Assembly: GCA_964456815.1 (NCBI GenBank)
Contig: CAYWCO010000021.1
Location: 1-13,989 of the forward strand
Length of the DNA stretch: 13,989 nucleotides
Direction: 5' to 3'
Source: CAVTZP01 sp964456815
Lineage (GTDB): Bacteria > Chloroflexota > Dehalococcoidia > Dehalococcoidales > BS750m-G39
Shown here in pieces: positions 1 to 8,120 of the stretch; within the stretch, counting starts at the first letter, position 1; each line of letters opens with the position of its first letter. The position numbers and the translations under genes are program-made. The notes below the pieces were generated by a model. It was given only the letters and a program-made list of their open reading frames with translations, was not told the origin of the DNA and did not search any database.

Positions 1-68
1 GGAAAAAAGACACGGGTTAAAAACGGGTGGGGCTGGGAAGAAAAGGGTAAGTTAAAAGCGAAGGCAGG

Positions 69-98
69 TTGCTAAATGACCTCCTAAAATGTTATCAT
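69..98 (+). promoter_or_regulatory. Candidate sigma70-type promoter for the UDG-RNase J-FtsK operon
   Basis: A TTGCTA hexamer (69-74) and a TATCAT hexamer (93-98) are separated by 18 nt. Each matches the -35/-10 consensus at four or more positions. The transcript would start near 105, leaving about 14 nt before the ATG at 119. An AAAGG run at 105-109 could act as a weak ribosome binding site. The rest of 1-118 is purine-rich and shows no gene. This is an inference from hexamers only. Confidence 0.35.
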
Positions 99-118
99 AA
101 ATCAAAAGGCAAGCTATT

Positions 119-715
119 ATGTCAGCTCTGAGTGAGCTCTATCAAGAGATTGTACTTTGCCAGCAGTGCGAGATAGCCAAACATCGAAATAAGGTGGTGC
201 CTGGTGAGGGGGCGGAGGACGCCAAGATAATGTTTATCGGTGAGGCACCGGGGTGGCACGAGGACCAGCTGGGGCGTCCATTCGTCGGACCGGCGGGTAA
301 ATTCCTAGATGAATTGTTGGCTTCTATCAGCCTGACGCGGGAACAGGTCTATATCGCCAACGTGATTAAGTGCCGCCCCTCGTCAAACCGCGACCCCCTG
401 CCTACGGAAATCCAAAATTGCCGCCAGTGGCTGGAACGCCAGATTGAGCTCATCCACCCCAAGATGATTGTAACCCTGGGGCGCTACTCCATGGCGATGT
501 TCTTCCCCGGCAAGAGCATAAGCAAGATTCATGGTACGGCGCAAAAGCACGGTGATACTATCTACTACGCCATGTATCACCCGGCGGCGGCGCTCCACCA
601 GGCAAGCCTGCGCCAAGCCATAGAGGAGGATATGCTAAAAATCCCGTCACTGCTGGCTGAGGCAGAAAATATTAAAGAAGAGGAAAAACAACCAGAACAA
701 CTAACTATGTTTTAG
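119..715 (+). CDS. udg: Uracil-DNA glycosylase, family 4 (Fe-S, thermostable type)
   Basis: This enzyme excises uracil from DNA to start base excision repair of deaminated cytosine. The family 4 signature is present: GEAPG at residues 41-45, followed by ED and the GRPFVGPAG segment (52-60) of the uracil pocket. A C-terminal HPAA motif lies at 154-157. Four cysteines at C14, C17, C85 and C101 have the spacing expected for the [4Fe-4S] cluster. The length of 198 residues is normal for the family. The start is fixed because the in-frame ATG at 89 runs into a stop at 98. The stop lies 9 nt before the RNase J start, so the two are almost certainly co-transcribed. The tail after about residue 182 is Glu/Lys-rich and probably disordered. 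Confidence 0.95.
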   Translation: MSALSELYQEIVLCQQCEIAKHRNKVVPGEGAEDAKIMFIGEAPGWHEDQLGRPFVGPAGKFLDELLASISLTREQVYIANVIKCRPSSNRDPLPTEIQNCRQWLERQIELIHPKMIVTLGRYSMAMFFPGKSISKIHGTAQKHGDTIYYAMYHPAAALHQASLRQAIEEDMLKIPSLLAEAENIKEEEKQPEQLTMF

Positions 716-724
716 GTAAAAATT

Positions 725-2383
725 ATGAGTAAACCAAGATTAAAAATAATTCCCCTAGGGGGGCTATCTGAAATCGGCAAGAATATGATGGCGATGGAAT
801 ATCAGGATGACATCATCATCATTGATGCCGGCCTGATGTTCCCCGGGGAGGAGATGCTGGGTATTGACCTGGTAATCCCTGACATCAGCTATTTGCTGGA
901 GAAGCGGGATAAAATAAGGGGCATAGTCATCACCCATGGCCATGAGGACCACATTGGCGCCCTGCCCTACCTCCTGCCGCAGCTTAAGGTGCCCGTCTAT
1001 TCCACAAGGCTTACCAACGGACTTATCTCGGTAAAGCTAAAGGAAAGAAGGGCACTGGCTGGGGCTAAGCTAAGGGTCATACAGTTCGGCAGCCAGATTA
1101 CACTGGGAAAATTCAAGGTTGAATTCTTCCCCGTTTGCCACAGTATACCCGACGCCGCCGGTCTAATTATATCCACGCCAATCGGCACTATTATTCACAG
1201 CGGGGATTTCAAGCTTGATTACACCCCGGTTGACGGCAAACCAACCAACCTCTCCCGCTTAGCTCAGCTCGGGGCGCAGGGGGTATTGCTTCTGCTCTCC
1301 GATTCCACCTACGCCGAGCTCCCCGGCTATACCCCCTCAGAGAGGGTGGTCGGCGAGACGCTGAACCGGGTCATGGCTGAGGCACCGGGGAGGGTAATCG
1401 TGACCACCTTCTCCTCGCTGGTATCCCGCATCCAGCAGGTTATTGATTCGGCAGCAAGATACCAGCGCCGCGTCTTTATTATCGGGCGCAGCATGACCGA
1501 TATAGTGCGCATGACCCTTGAGCTTGGCTATCTAAAAACACCCGACGGCATACTGGGCCGGATTGATGAACTTAAAGGTATGCCTCATAATAAGGTCGTC
1601 CTTATCACCACCGGAAGCCAGGGGGAGCCAACCTCAGCCCTGGTTAGAATCGCCAATCGCGACCATCGCCAGGTTCATATCATCCGTGGGGACACCGTGG
1701 TCCTCTCGGCAACCCCCATCCCGGGCAACGAAGCGCTAATCAACCGGACGGTGGATAACCTTTTCAAGCAGGGGGCTCAGGTTCTCTATGCCAAGGTAGC
1801 GCCGGTTCATGTCCACGGGCACGGTAGTCAGGAAGAGCTGAAACTAATGCTAAATCTGGTCAAGCCAAGGTTCTTTATGCCTATCCACGGCGAGTATCGC
1901 CACCTGAGCCTGCACACTAAGTTAGCCCAGTCGCTGGGTATCCCTGAGAAAAATACCTTCCTGCTGGAAGACGGCGATGTCCTTGAGCTCAGCCCGCAGG
2001 GGGGGAGAAAAACAGGCAAGGTCAGCTCGGGCAATGTTTATGTTGACGGCCTGAGCATGGGTGATATTGGCAGCGTTGTCCTTCGTGACCGCCGGATGCT
2101 ATCCCGGGACGGTGTAGTGATGGTGATTATCACCGTTAACCGCCAAACTGGCAAACTGGTGGGGCGCCCCGATATTGTGTCGCGGGGTTTTGTTGAGCCC
2201 GGGGAGACCAAGGACATGATAGAGAAGAGCCGCGACCTGGTAGCCCACGCCTTAGACCATAGCGGCGTCCGCCCCGCCGAGTGGGGCTTTATCTACCGGA
2301 AAGTCAGGGACATATTGAATAAGTTTTACTATGACCAGACCAAGCGCCGTCCCATGATTCTTCCGGTTATGGTAAAGGTTTAG
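725..2383 (+). CDS. rnj: Ribonuclease J (metallo-beta-lactamase / beta-CASP RNase)
   Basis: RNase J is a zinc-dependent enzyme with 5'-to-3' exonuclease and endonuclease activity in mRNA turnover and RNA maturation in the cytoplasm. The metallo-beta-lactamase motif HGHEDH is at residues 71-76. Further metal ligands appear as H139 (in CHSIPDAAG), D161 (HSGDFK) and H388 (HGEYRH). The beta-CASP region spans roughly 205-375 and contains TTGSQGEP (295-302), SATPIPGNE (328-336) and HVHGHGS (362-368). A C-terminal domain follows from about residue 450. The length of 552 residues is typical for a single RNase J. It sits 9 nt after the UDG gene and 8 nt before ftsK, consistent with one operon. No RNase J paralogue is seen here. 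Confidence 0.96.
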   Translation: MSKPRLKIIPLGGLSEIGKNMMAMEYQDDIIIIDAGLMFPGEEMLGIDLVIPDISYLLEKRDKIRGIVITHGHEDHIGALPYLLPQLKVPVYSTRLTNGLISVKLKERRALAGAKLRVIQFGSQITLGKFKVEFFPVCHSIPDAAGLIISTPIGTIIHSGDFKLDYTPVDGKPTNLSRLAQLGAQGVLLLLSDSTYAELPGYTPSERVVGETLNRVMAEAPGRVIVTTFSSLVSRIQQVIDSAARYQRRVFIIGRSMTDIVRMTLELGYLKTPDGILGRIDELKGMPHNKVVLITTGSQGEPTSALVRIANRDHRQVHIIRGDTVVLSATPIPGNEALINRTVDNLFKQGAQVLYAKVAPVHVHGHGSQEELKLMLNLVKPRFFMPIHGEYRHLSLHTKLAQSLGIPEKNTFLLEDGDVLELSPQGGRKTGKVSSGNVYVDGLSMGDIGSVVLRDRRMLSRDGVVMVIITVNRQTGKLVGRPDIVSRGFVEPGETKDMIEKSRDLVAHALDHSGVRPAEWGFIYRKVRDILNKFYYDQTKRRPMILPVMVKV

Positions 2384-2391
2384 AAAGTTAT

Positions 2392-4545
2392 ATGGCTAAG
2401 AAGAAGGTTAATGCCAGGCAAAAGCCAAAGGGAGAGTCAGGGTGGCGCGAGTTTTGGCACTTCATAGCGCTGCCACCGGTGCGCCGCCTTATACTCATCC
2501 TCATTATCATCGGGCTGCTCTACTGGCAGCGGGAAAATATTACCTCACTGGCAAATGAGACCTATGCCCTCTTCGGGTGGGGGTTTTTCTTTCTCGTCGC
2601 TACCCTTGTCACCCTGGTGGTGGTAATCTGGCGGCGCAGGGTACTATCCTCCATCTACCACTGGAACCAGTGGCTCGGCAGTTTTGCCTTTACCCTGGCG
2701 GCCTGGGGGGTGCTGGCTTTCTTCCAGCTTGGCGGCAGCTTTGGGCAGGGTATCATCGGCAGCCCCGATTTCCTCGGTGGCCTCCGCCTTTTCGGGCTGG
2801 CGGTTGTAGGCTTTGTTTTTGTTGCCCCCGGACTTTCCCTGCGCCTGCTGGTTAAATTCTTCTCCTGGACGGGGGAGCAGCTCAAGAAACGTCCTGCCCC
2901 CAGACCGGTTACCTATACCGAGCCTACTACAGAAGAGCCGATACCACCCCAGGTAGCTATAACCCAGCAACCGCTGACCAGGGAGCCTGAGGCTGAGGTT
3001 ACGCCACCACTGCTTACCCCCACCCCGACCCAGCAGGAACTGAGGCAGGTAGCCCAGGAGGTATGGAAGAAATACGGCGAATCACCTTCGCTGGTTACCG
3101 TTGACGGCTGGCGCTTGCCGCCAATTGAAATTCTGGATACCACCCACGACGTCGAGTTTGGTCAGGCGGATAACATGCAGAGAGCCAGACTGATTGAAGA
3201 GGCTCTAGTCAGCTACGGCGTTGAGGCTAAGGTGGTGCAGATAAATGCCGGACCAACGGTTACCCAGTTTGGCGTCGAGCCGGGCTGGGATAGGAAGATG
3301 AAGGAGATAAAGGAAAGGGATAGGGACGGAAACATTAAGGTAAAGGTGGAGGAGGTGTCCAAGACCAGGGTCAAGGTGGAGAAAATCACCTCCCTGGCCA
3401 ACGACCTGGCTCTGGCTCTGGCGGCACCCAGCATCAGGATTGAAGCCCCGGTCCCGGGTAAGTCGATGGTGGGGATTGAGGTGCCCAATACCGTCCTGGG
3501 TCTGGTCAGTCTGCGCGGGGTAATAGAAACCAGCGCCTTTCAGAAACTAAGGTCAAAGTCCAAGCTGACGCTGGCAGTGGGTAAAGGAGCCGGCGGCGAG
3601 GCGGCAGCGGCTGACCTCTCCCGAATGCCCCATCTGCTTATCGCCGGGGCAACGGGGAGCGGCAAGACCGTTTGCCTAAGTTCCACCATCTGCTGCCTCA
3701 TGGTACATAACACGCCCAATGATGTTAAGTTTATTATGATTGACCCCAAGCGGGTGGAGCTGACCGTTTTCAACGGCATACCTCACCTGGCTACCCCGGT
3801 TATAGTTGATACCAATAAGGCTATAGGTATACTGCGCTGGCTCAACAAGGAAATGGACAAGCGCTATCAGACGCTGGCTACCGCCGGTGCCCGTAACATT
3901 GATGGTTACAACAAGAACAAGGAAGGGGATGAAAGGCTCCCCTACCTGGTACTTATTATTGATGAGCTTGCCGATTTAATGATGGCCGGCTTTGATGAAG
4001 TGGAGCATACCCTCTGCCGCTTAGCCCAGCTTGCCCGGGCGGTTGGCATTCACCTTATCGTGGCTACCCAGCGCCCATCGGTAGACGTGGTAACGGGGCT
4101 GATTAAGGCTAACTTCCCCACCCGTATCAGCTTTGCCGTAACCTCCCAGGTCGATTCACGCACCATCCTCGACATGGGGGGTGCCGAAAAACTGCTGGGG
4201 CGGGGGGATATGCTCTATATGCCGACTGAGGCAGCCAAGCCCAAGCGCCTCCAGGGCTGCTATGTCTCCGACGCCGAAAGGGAACGATTGGTCTACTTCT
4301 GGAGCAGCCAGCGCCGAGAAGAGGTGGCAATGCCCGGGGTTGAAGAGCTTGTCCCACCCCCGACCGGAGTCAGGGGAGGCTTCCCTGAGGACCCGCTTCT
4401 GGACGCCGCCAAGCAGTTGGCAAAGGAACACAGGTATATCTCTACCTCTTTCCTACAACGGAAGCTGCACATCGGCTACCCCCGGGCGGCTCGCCTCATG
4501 GAACAGCTTGAGGAAGAAGGCTTCAGGAGAGAAGGGGAGGGGTAA
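2392..4545 (+). CDS. ftsK: DNA translocase FtsK/SpoIIIE
   Basis: This is a membrane-anchored hexameric ATPase that pumps chromosomal DNA through the closing septum. The N-terminus has four predicted membrane helices (about 31-46, 63-80, 95-117, 131-152). A Pro/Thr/Glu-rich linker (about 165-215) and the motor domain follow. The motor has a Walker A GATGSGKT at 419-426, a Walker B ending in IIDELADL (522-529), and an ATQRPSVDVVTGLIKANFP segment (558-576). The C-terminus (about 665-717) is the winged-helix gamma domain that reads oriented KOPS/SRS-type sequences, with the typical STSFLQRKL and GYPRAARLMEQLEEEGF. The length of 717 residues is in the short-FtsK/SpoIIIE range. About 30 extra charged residues (302-331) sit between the PTVTQFGVEPGW motif and the ITSLANDLALAL helix. 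The gene is the last in a tight three-gene operon and converges on the next gene with only 8 nt between stops. Confidence 0.96.
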   Translation: MAKKKVNARQKPKGESGWREFWHFIALPPVRRLILILIIIGLLYWQRENITSLANETYALFGWGFFFLVATLVTLVVVIWRRRVLSSIYHWNQWLGSFAFTLAAWGVLAFFQLGGSFGQGIIGSPDFLGGLRLFGLAVVGFVFVAPGLSLRLLVKFFSWTGEQLKKRPAPRPVTYTEPTTEEPIPPQVAITQQPLTREPEAEVTPPLLTPTPTQQELRQVAQEVWKKYGESPSLVTVDGWRLPPIEILDTTHDVEFGQADNMQRARLIEEALVSYGVEAKVVQINAGPTVTQFGVEPGWDRKMKEIKERDRDGNIKVKVEEVSKTRVKVEKITSLANDLALALAAPSIRIEAPVPGKSMVGIEVPNTVLGLVSLRGVIETSAFQKLRSKSKLTLAVGKGAGGEAAAADLSRMPHLLIAGATGSGKTVCLSSTICCLMVHNTPNDVKFIMIDPKRVELTVFNGIPHLATPVIVDTNKAIGILRWLNKEMDKRYQTLATAGARNIDGYNKNKEGDERLPYLVLIIDELADLMMAGFDEVEHTLCRLAQLARAVGIHLIVATQRPSVDVVTGLIKANFPTRISFAVTSQVDSRTILDMGGAEKLLGRGDMLYMPTEAAKPKRLQGCYVSDAERERLVYFWSSQRREEVAMPGVEELVPPPTGVRGGFPEDPLLDAAKQLAKEHRYISTSFLQRKLHIGYPRAARLMEQLEEEGFRREGEG

Positions 4546-4553
4546 ACTAATTT

Positions 4554-4793
4554 CTACTCCTTAGCTCCGGCATATGCCGTCAACCATGACCACAAAGCCC
4601 ATATCCAGAGTGCAATCGCTACCAGGAACCACTCGGTTGACCACAGGCCAAGTGCTCTATCCATAGCGCCGCTTATTATTCCCATTATTAAGCAGGCTAA
4701 GCCCAGAGCCTCTAAAACCATTGCTGCTAGCGCATGGAATTTAGGCCCTCTTCCGAACAGTAGAAACTTCAACTTCTTTGGAACTGCTGCCAT
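4554..4793 (-). CDS. Small two-helix membrane protein of unknown function
   Basis: This 79-residue protein has a basic N-terminus (Lys/Arg-rich up to residue 18) and two hydrophobic stretches (about 20-40 and 52-74). It is predicted to be a hairpin membrane protein with its basic end in the cytoplasm. I do not recognise a family. The start is the ATG at 4793 because a perfect AAGGAGG (4802-4808) sits 8 nt upstream. The longer reading from a TTG at 4817 would place that ribosome binding site inside the coding region. The gene lies 26 nt downstream of the 311-residue gene on the same strand, so the two are probably co-transcribed. It converges on ftsK, and no terminator hairpin is visible between them. 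Confidence 0.7.
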   Translation of the reverse strand: MAAVPKKLKFLLFGRGPKFHALAAMVLEALGLACLIMGIISGAMDRALGLWSTEWFLVAIALWIWALWSWLTAYAGAKE

Positions 4794-4819
4794 CTTCGTT
4801 GCCTCCTTGGTGAGCAATT

Positions 4820-5755
4820 TTATTGCTCTTCGTTATTCTCAGCTCTGCCCTCTTCAAGAAGCTTAGGCTCCGGCATCATAAGCTCATGAGGGTTGAAGGT
4901 GCTCCTCTCCAGCATCTCCGGTATAACCGCCCCGCAGGTAATAAACTTCTGGACAGAATCAACCAATTTTACGCGAAGCAATTCGGCTTCCTCATGCCCG
5001 ATTTTATTCTCATTTTCCAGGGTCCAAATTTCATTAATAGCCGGCAGTGATTTTGCCACCAATTCAACCCTCTGCGCAATCTGGCGCTCGCGGAAGAACA
5101 TAATCCTATCCCAGAGTGAGAGCAGAATTTCTTTGACCATTTCCATAACCTTGGCTGCACCGAGGAACTCAAACGTCTTCTCGCTACCGGCATCACAGCC
5201 AACCATAGTCAGATAAACGGTAGGGTGCTTAAGGAGCATAGAGGAAGTATCGTACAGCGAGGATACACTGGCCAGAAGGTCGGTGATGCGGTCTATGGTG
5301 GGTGGATGTTTGCTATCTTCAATAAGGATAGTGGTCAGCAGCGCCTTACCCTTATATTCATCGGGGATTTCCTCGGCGCTTTTTTGCGTGGCGGATAGAT
5401 ACTCAGGTTTAATTAATTCCAAAAACAAGGGAAGGTAGTTTACGGCAAAATATAAATACCTGTTCCATACGAACATAGTGCCGGGTCTGCCCTCCTTGGT
5501 GTAAACGACCTCCGGCCATTTTTCTGAATTAGTTATACTACTCAAATGAAGAATGTCAGCTATTTGTTGCTCAACAGGCCCGTAATCCTTTGCCAGAAGG
5601 GAATACTCATGCAACCTAGACATCAAGTAGGCGTTAAAGGGTTCTCCTTCGGGCGGCCCCTCGCGCAGGGTCTTCTCAAAGGCTTCAAAAATGTGACTCT
5701 CATTAATAGCGTCAATGATTTTTTTGCTGGCTTCTATAAGTTCCATTCGTTTCAT
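4820..5755 (-). CDS. Uncharacterised cytoplasmic protein (311 aa)
   Basis: I do not recognise this family. The product is 311 residues, mostly predicted helical, with no signal peptide and no clear membrane span. The N-terminal half holds aromatic-rich segments (FVWNRYLYFAVNYLPLFLEL at about 95-114), and the C-terminus (about 280-311) is acidic and low in complexity. No nucleotide-binding, metal-binding or catalytic motif is evident. The coding sequence is sound, with a long open frame and no overlap with neighbours. The start is the ATG at 5755. It lacks a good Shine-Dalgarno (only GGGGGC about 5 nt upstream), and a second ATG three codons in is an alternative. A plausible promoter with an embedded palindrome lies at 5792-5822, suggesting specific regulation. 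The small membrane-protein gene follows it by 26 nt. Confidence 0.75.
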   Translation of the reverse strand: MKRMELIEASKKIIDAINESHIFEAFEKTLREGPPEGEPFNAYLMSRLHEYSLLAKDYGPVEQQIADILHLSSITNSEKWPEVVYTKEGRPGTMFVWNRYLYFAVNYLPLFLELIKPEYLSATQKSAEEIPDEYKGKALLTTILIEDSKHPPTIDRITDLLASVSSLYDTSSMLLKHPTVYLTMVGCDAGSEKTFEFLGAAKVMEMVKEILLSLWDRIMFFRERQIAQRVELVAKSLPAINEIWTLENENKIGHEEAELLRVKLVDSVQKFITCGAVIPEMLERSTFNPHELMMPEPKLLEEGRAENNEEQ

Positions 5756-5791
5756 GTTAGCCCCCAGACAGGATACTTCGTGTCTTTAATA

Positions 5792-5822
5792 ATAGCATAT
5801 AACATAAGCTATGGTTTGTCTA
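5792..5822 (-). promoter_or_regulatory. Candidate promoter with overlapping 21-bp operator-like palindrome
   Basis: On the minus strand a TAGACA (-35, 5817-5822) and a TATGCT (-10, 5794-5799) are separated by exactly 17 nt. They precede the 311-residue gene, with a predicted leader of about 30 nt. An inverted repeat at 5792-5812 (arms ATAGCaTAT and ATAaGCTAT, 8 of 9 positions paired, 3-bp centre) covers the -10 box and most of the spacer. That is the geometry expected of a repressor site blocking RNA polymerase. No regulator gene is adjacent, so the binding protein is unknown. Confidence 0.45.
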
Positions 5823-5836
5823 TAAAATTTAATTGC

Positions 5837-5977
5837 TTACTTCCTCCCCAACCTCTTCATCACCGCGTCAAGATAAATCTTAGCCAGGTTTTTGCCGTGC
5901 TTGGACATGCGCTCCCGCTTCTTCTTGAGCTTCTTCTCCCGGCGCTCCTGCCTTGTTTCTATACGCCCGTTACTCAT
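5837..5977 (-). CDS. Small highly basic protein (46 aa), unknown function
   Basis: This short frame opens with ATG at 5977 and ends with TAA at 5837. A GGAG (5983-5986) sits 5 nt upstream of the ATG, a good ribosome binding site. The product has 10 Lys and 8 Arg in 46 residues against only five acidic residues. It starts MSNGRIETRQERREKK, continues with a KKKRER run (18-23), and ends in a helix with alternating hydrophobic positions (LAKIYLDAVMKRL, 31-43). This resembles small nucleic-acid-binding or ribosome-associated proteins, but that is a guess from composition. It lies downstream of uvrB on the same strand, separated by a repeat element, and 81 nt upstream of the 311-residue gene. The good ribosome binding site and non-random composition argue that it is real. 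Confidence 0.6.
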   Translation of the reverse strand: MSNGRIETRQERREKKLKKKRERMSKHGKNLAKIYLDAVMKRLGRK

Positions 5978-5995
5978 GTCCGCTCCAAATTATCT

Positions 5996-6136
5996 TATCA
6001 CCCATCCCCCTTTATCCCCCTTCCCTCATAGGGAAGGGGGAGTGCAGATAAGAGAGGGGCGAAGCCCCTCTCTAAAATCTCTTCCCCCTCTCCTTACCCA
6101 AATCCAAAGGAGAGGGGGATATAGGGGGTGTGGTTA
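5996..6136 (-). repeat. MITE-like three-hairpin repeat element, copy 1 (inside the uvrB 3' end)
   Basis: Read on the minus strand, the copy begins TAACCACACCCCC at 6136, matching the TAACCTCACCCCC start of other copies. It contains three hairpins. The first has a 12-bp stem (6084-6095 with 6107-6118, 11-nt loop). The second has a 10-bp stem (6051-6060 with 6064-6073, 3-nt loop). The third has an 11-bp stem (6016-6026 with 6030-6040, 3-nt loop). The distal end reads TATCACCCATCCCCC from 5996 on the plus strand, a degenerate version of the terminal repeat. No protein is encoded by the element itself, but the uvrB frame runs through hairpin 1 and stops at the base of hairpin 2. Confidence 0.8.
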
Positions 6137-8114
6137 CAAAATCCTCAGCCAGATTCTTTCTCAGCTCAATAATGCGGTCCCGGAGCAGGGCTGCCTTCTC
6201 AAACTCCAGATTTCTGGCGGCAGTCCTCATCTGCGACTCCAGCTCCTTGACCAGACGGGCGACATCCTCCCTGGTGGCAGGGCGAGCGGCAACATAGTCA
6301 GCCCGCGTCTCGGCGACAACCTTTACCCTTTCGGTGATGTCCTTGATTGCCTTTCTTATTCCCTGAGGGGTAATGCCGTGCTCCTTATTATAGACTTCCT
6401 GTATTCGGCGGCGGCGCTTTGCCTCATCAATAGCTCTAGCCATGGAACCGGTAACGGTATCGGCATACAAGATGACATGCCCGTCTATATGCCGGGCGGC
6501 ACGCCCCATGGTCTGGATTAACGCCCCCTCCGACCTCAGATAGCCTTCCTTATCGGCGTCAAGAATCGCCACCAGGCTTACCTCGGGCAGGTCAAGCCCC
6601 TCCCGGAGCAGGTTTATGCCGACAACAACATCGTAAACACCAAGACGGAGGTCTCGCAATATCTCCACCCGCCCCAGGGTCTCAACCTCGGAATGGAGAT
6701 AGTGTGTCTTTACCCCCATCTCCAGCAAGTAATCAGCCAGCTCCTCAGCCATTCTCTTGGTCAGGGTAGTCACCAGACAGCGCTCGCCCTTGTCCACCCT
6801 GCTCTTAATCTGCTCAAGGAGGTCATCAATCTGCCCCCTGGTCGGCTTGACCTCAACCGTGGGCTCTAATAACCCGGTGGGTCTGACCAGCTGCTCCACA
6901 ACCTGCTGGCTGTGCTGGTACTCATACTCTGCCGGCGTGGCTGAGGTATAGATAACCTGCTTAATGCGCTGCTGAAACTCATCAAAGTTAAGGGGGCGGT
7001 TGTCCAGCGCCGAGGGCAGGCGGAAGCCGTAGTCCACCAGCGTCTGCTTGCGGGAGATGTCGCCGCGATACATGCCCCGAATCTGGGGCAGGGTCATGTG
7101 CGACTCGTCAATGAAGAGCAGGAAGTCATCGGGGAAGTAGTCAAGCAGTGTCCACGGTGGGCTGCCCGGGGGGCGCCCTGCCAGGTGGCGGGAGTAGTTC
7201 TCCACCCCGGCGCAGTACCCCGCCTCCCGCAGCATCTCAATGTCGTAGTTAGTTCTGGCTTCAAGACGCGCCGCCTCCAGCAGCTTCCCCTGCTCTTTCA
7301 GCTCCTTGAGCCTTTCTTCCAGCTCCTGCTTTATGCTCTCTATCGCCAGCATCAGCTTTTCATGCGAGGTAACGAAGTGCTTTGCCGGGTAGATATCCAC
7401 CGCCTCCAGCTCACTAAGCAGCTCGCCGGTTAGCGGGTCTATCTGGATAATGCGCTCAATATCATCGCCGAAGAACTCAACCCTGAGGGCTAACTCCTCA
7501 TAGGCGGGCTGAATTTCCAGGGTATCACCGCGAATACGGAACTTGCCCCGGGTGAAGTCAATGTCGTTGCGCTCATATTGCATATCAACCAGCTGGCGGA
7601 GGAGCTTTTCCCGGCGGTAGCTCTCCCCCCGCCTGAGGCTGCAGACAAAGCTACGGTATTCTTCGGGTTCACCCAGGCCGTAGATGCAGGACACCGAAGC
7701 CACAATGACCACGTCCCGCTGCTCAAAGAGGGCGCGGGTGGCGGAGTGGCGGAGCTTGTCAATCTCCTCGTTTATGTCCGCCTCCTTCTCAATGTAGGAG
7801 TCAGTGCGGGGGATATATGCCTCCGGCTGGTAGTAATCGTAGTAGCTGACGAAGTACTCCACGGCGCTATCGGGGAAGAACTCCTTGAACTCGGTGCAGA
7901 GCTGGGCAGCCAGGGTCTTGTTGTGGCAGATAACCAGCGTCGGCCTGCCTACCCTGGCGATGACATTAGCCATGGCGAAGGTCTTGCCGCTCCCCGTAAC
8001 CCCCAGCAGCGTCTGGTGCTTAAAGCCCTTGCTAAGCCCCTCCACCAGCTTATCCACCGCCTGGGGCTGGTCGCCGGTCATCCTGAAATCAGAGACTATT
8101 TGAAATTCGGGCAT
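6072..8114 (-). CDS. uvrB: UvrABC system protein B (excision nuclease helicase-like subunit)
   Basis: UvrB receives damaged DNA from UvrA, verifies the lesion and recruits UvrC in nucleotide excision repair. Walker A GVTGSGKT is at residues 38-45. The damage-probing beta-hairpin region YYDYYQPEAYIP is at 91-102. The DESH box is at 336-339. Helicase motifs IYTSATP (388-394) and QTMGRAAR (534-541) are present. The UVR motif that contacts UvrC spans about 616-651. The length of 680 is at the upper end of normal. The surplus is a Pro/Ser/basic tail (660-680) encoded by a repeat element. The ATG at 8114 has no Shine-Dalgarno. A -10 box TATACT ends 6 nt upstream of it, suggesting a leaderless message. 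It is divergent from the dodecin gene. No clear U-rich terminator follows. Confidence 0.96.
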   Translation of the reverse strand: MPEFQIVSDFRMTGDQPQAVDKLVEGLSKGFKHQTLLGVTGSGKTFAMANVIARVGRPTLVICHNKTLAAQLCTEFKEFFPDSAVEYFVSYYDYYQPEAYIPRTDSYIEKEADINEEIDKLRHSATRALFEQRDVVIVASVSCIYGLGEPEEYRSFVCSLRRGESYRREKLLRQLVDMQYERNDIDFTRGKFRIRGDTLEIQPAYEELALRVEFFGDDIERIIQIDPLTGELLSELEAVDIYPAKHFVTSHEKLMLAIESIKQELEERLKELKEQGKLLEAARLEARTNYDIEMLREAGYCAGVENYSRHLAGRPPGSPPWTLLDYFPDDFLLFIDESHMTLPQIRGMYRGDISRKQTLVDYGFRLPSALDNRPLNFDEFQQRIKQVIYTSATPAEYEYQHSQQVVEQLVRPTGLLEPTVEVKPTRGQIDDLLEQIKSRVDKGERCLVTTLTKRMAEELADYLLEMGVKTHYLHSEVETLGRVEILRDLRLGVYDVVVGINLLREGLDLPEVSLVAILDADKEGYLRSEGALIQTMGRAARHIDGHVILYADTVTGSMARAIDEAKRRRRIQEVYNKEHGITPQGIRKAIKDITERVKVVAETRADYVAARPATREDVARLVKELESQMRTAARNLEFEKAALLRDRIIELRKNLAEDFVTTPPISPSPLDLGKERGKRF

Positions 8115-8120
8115 AATAAT

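Noticed and set aside
80..88. Perfect AGGAGGT on the minus strand near the window start
   Set aside because: No start codon follows at a usable distance and no minus-strand frame continues toward position 1.
4546..4553. Bidirectional terminator between ftsK and the convergent membrane-protein gene
   Set aside because: Only 8 nt separate the stops and no stable hairpin with a T-run is seen around them.
4794..4817. Longer start (TTG at 4817) for the small membrane protein
   Set aside because: It would bury a perfect AAGGAGG site placed 8 nt before the ATG at 4793.
5546..6521. Plus-strand open frames of 161 and 209 codons across 5546-6521
   Set aside because: They are antisense to the 311-residue gene, the basic small gene, the repeat and uvrB, and show no protein-family pattern or ribosome site.
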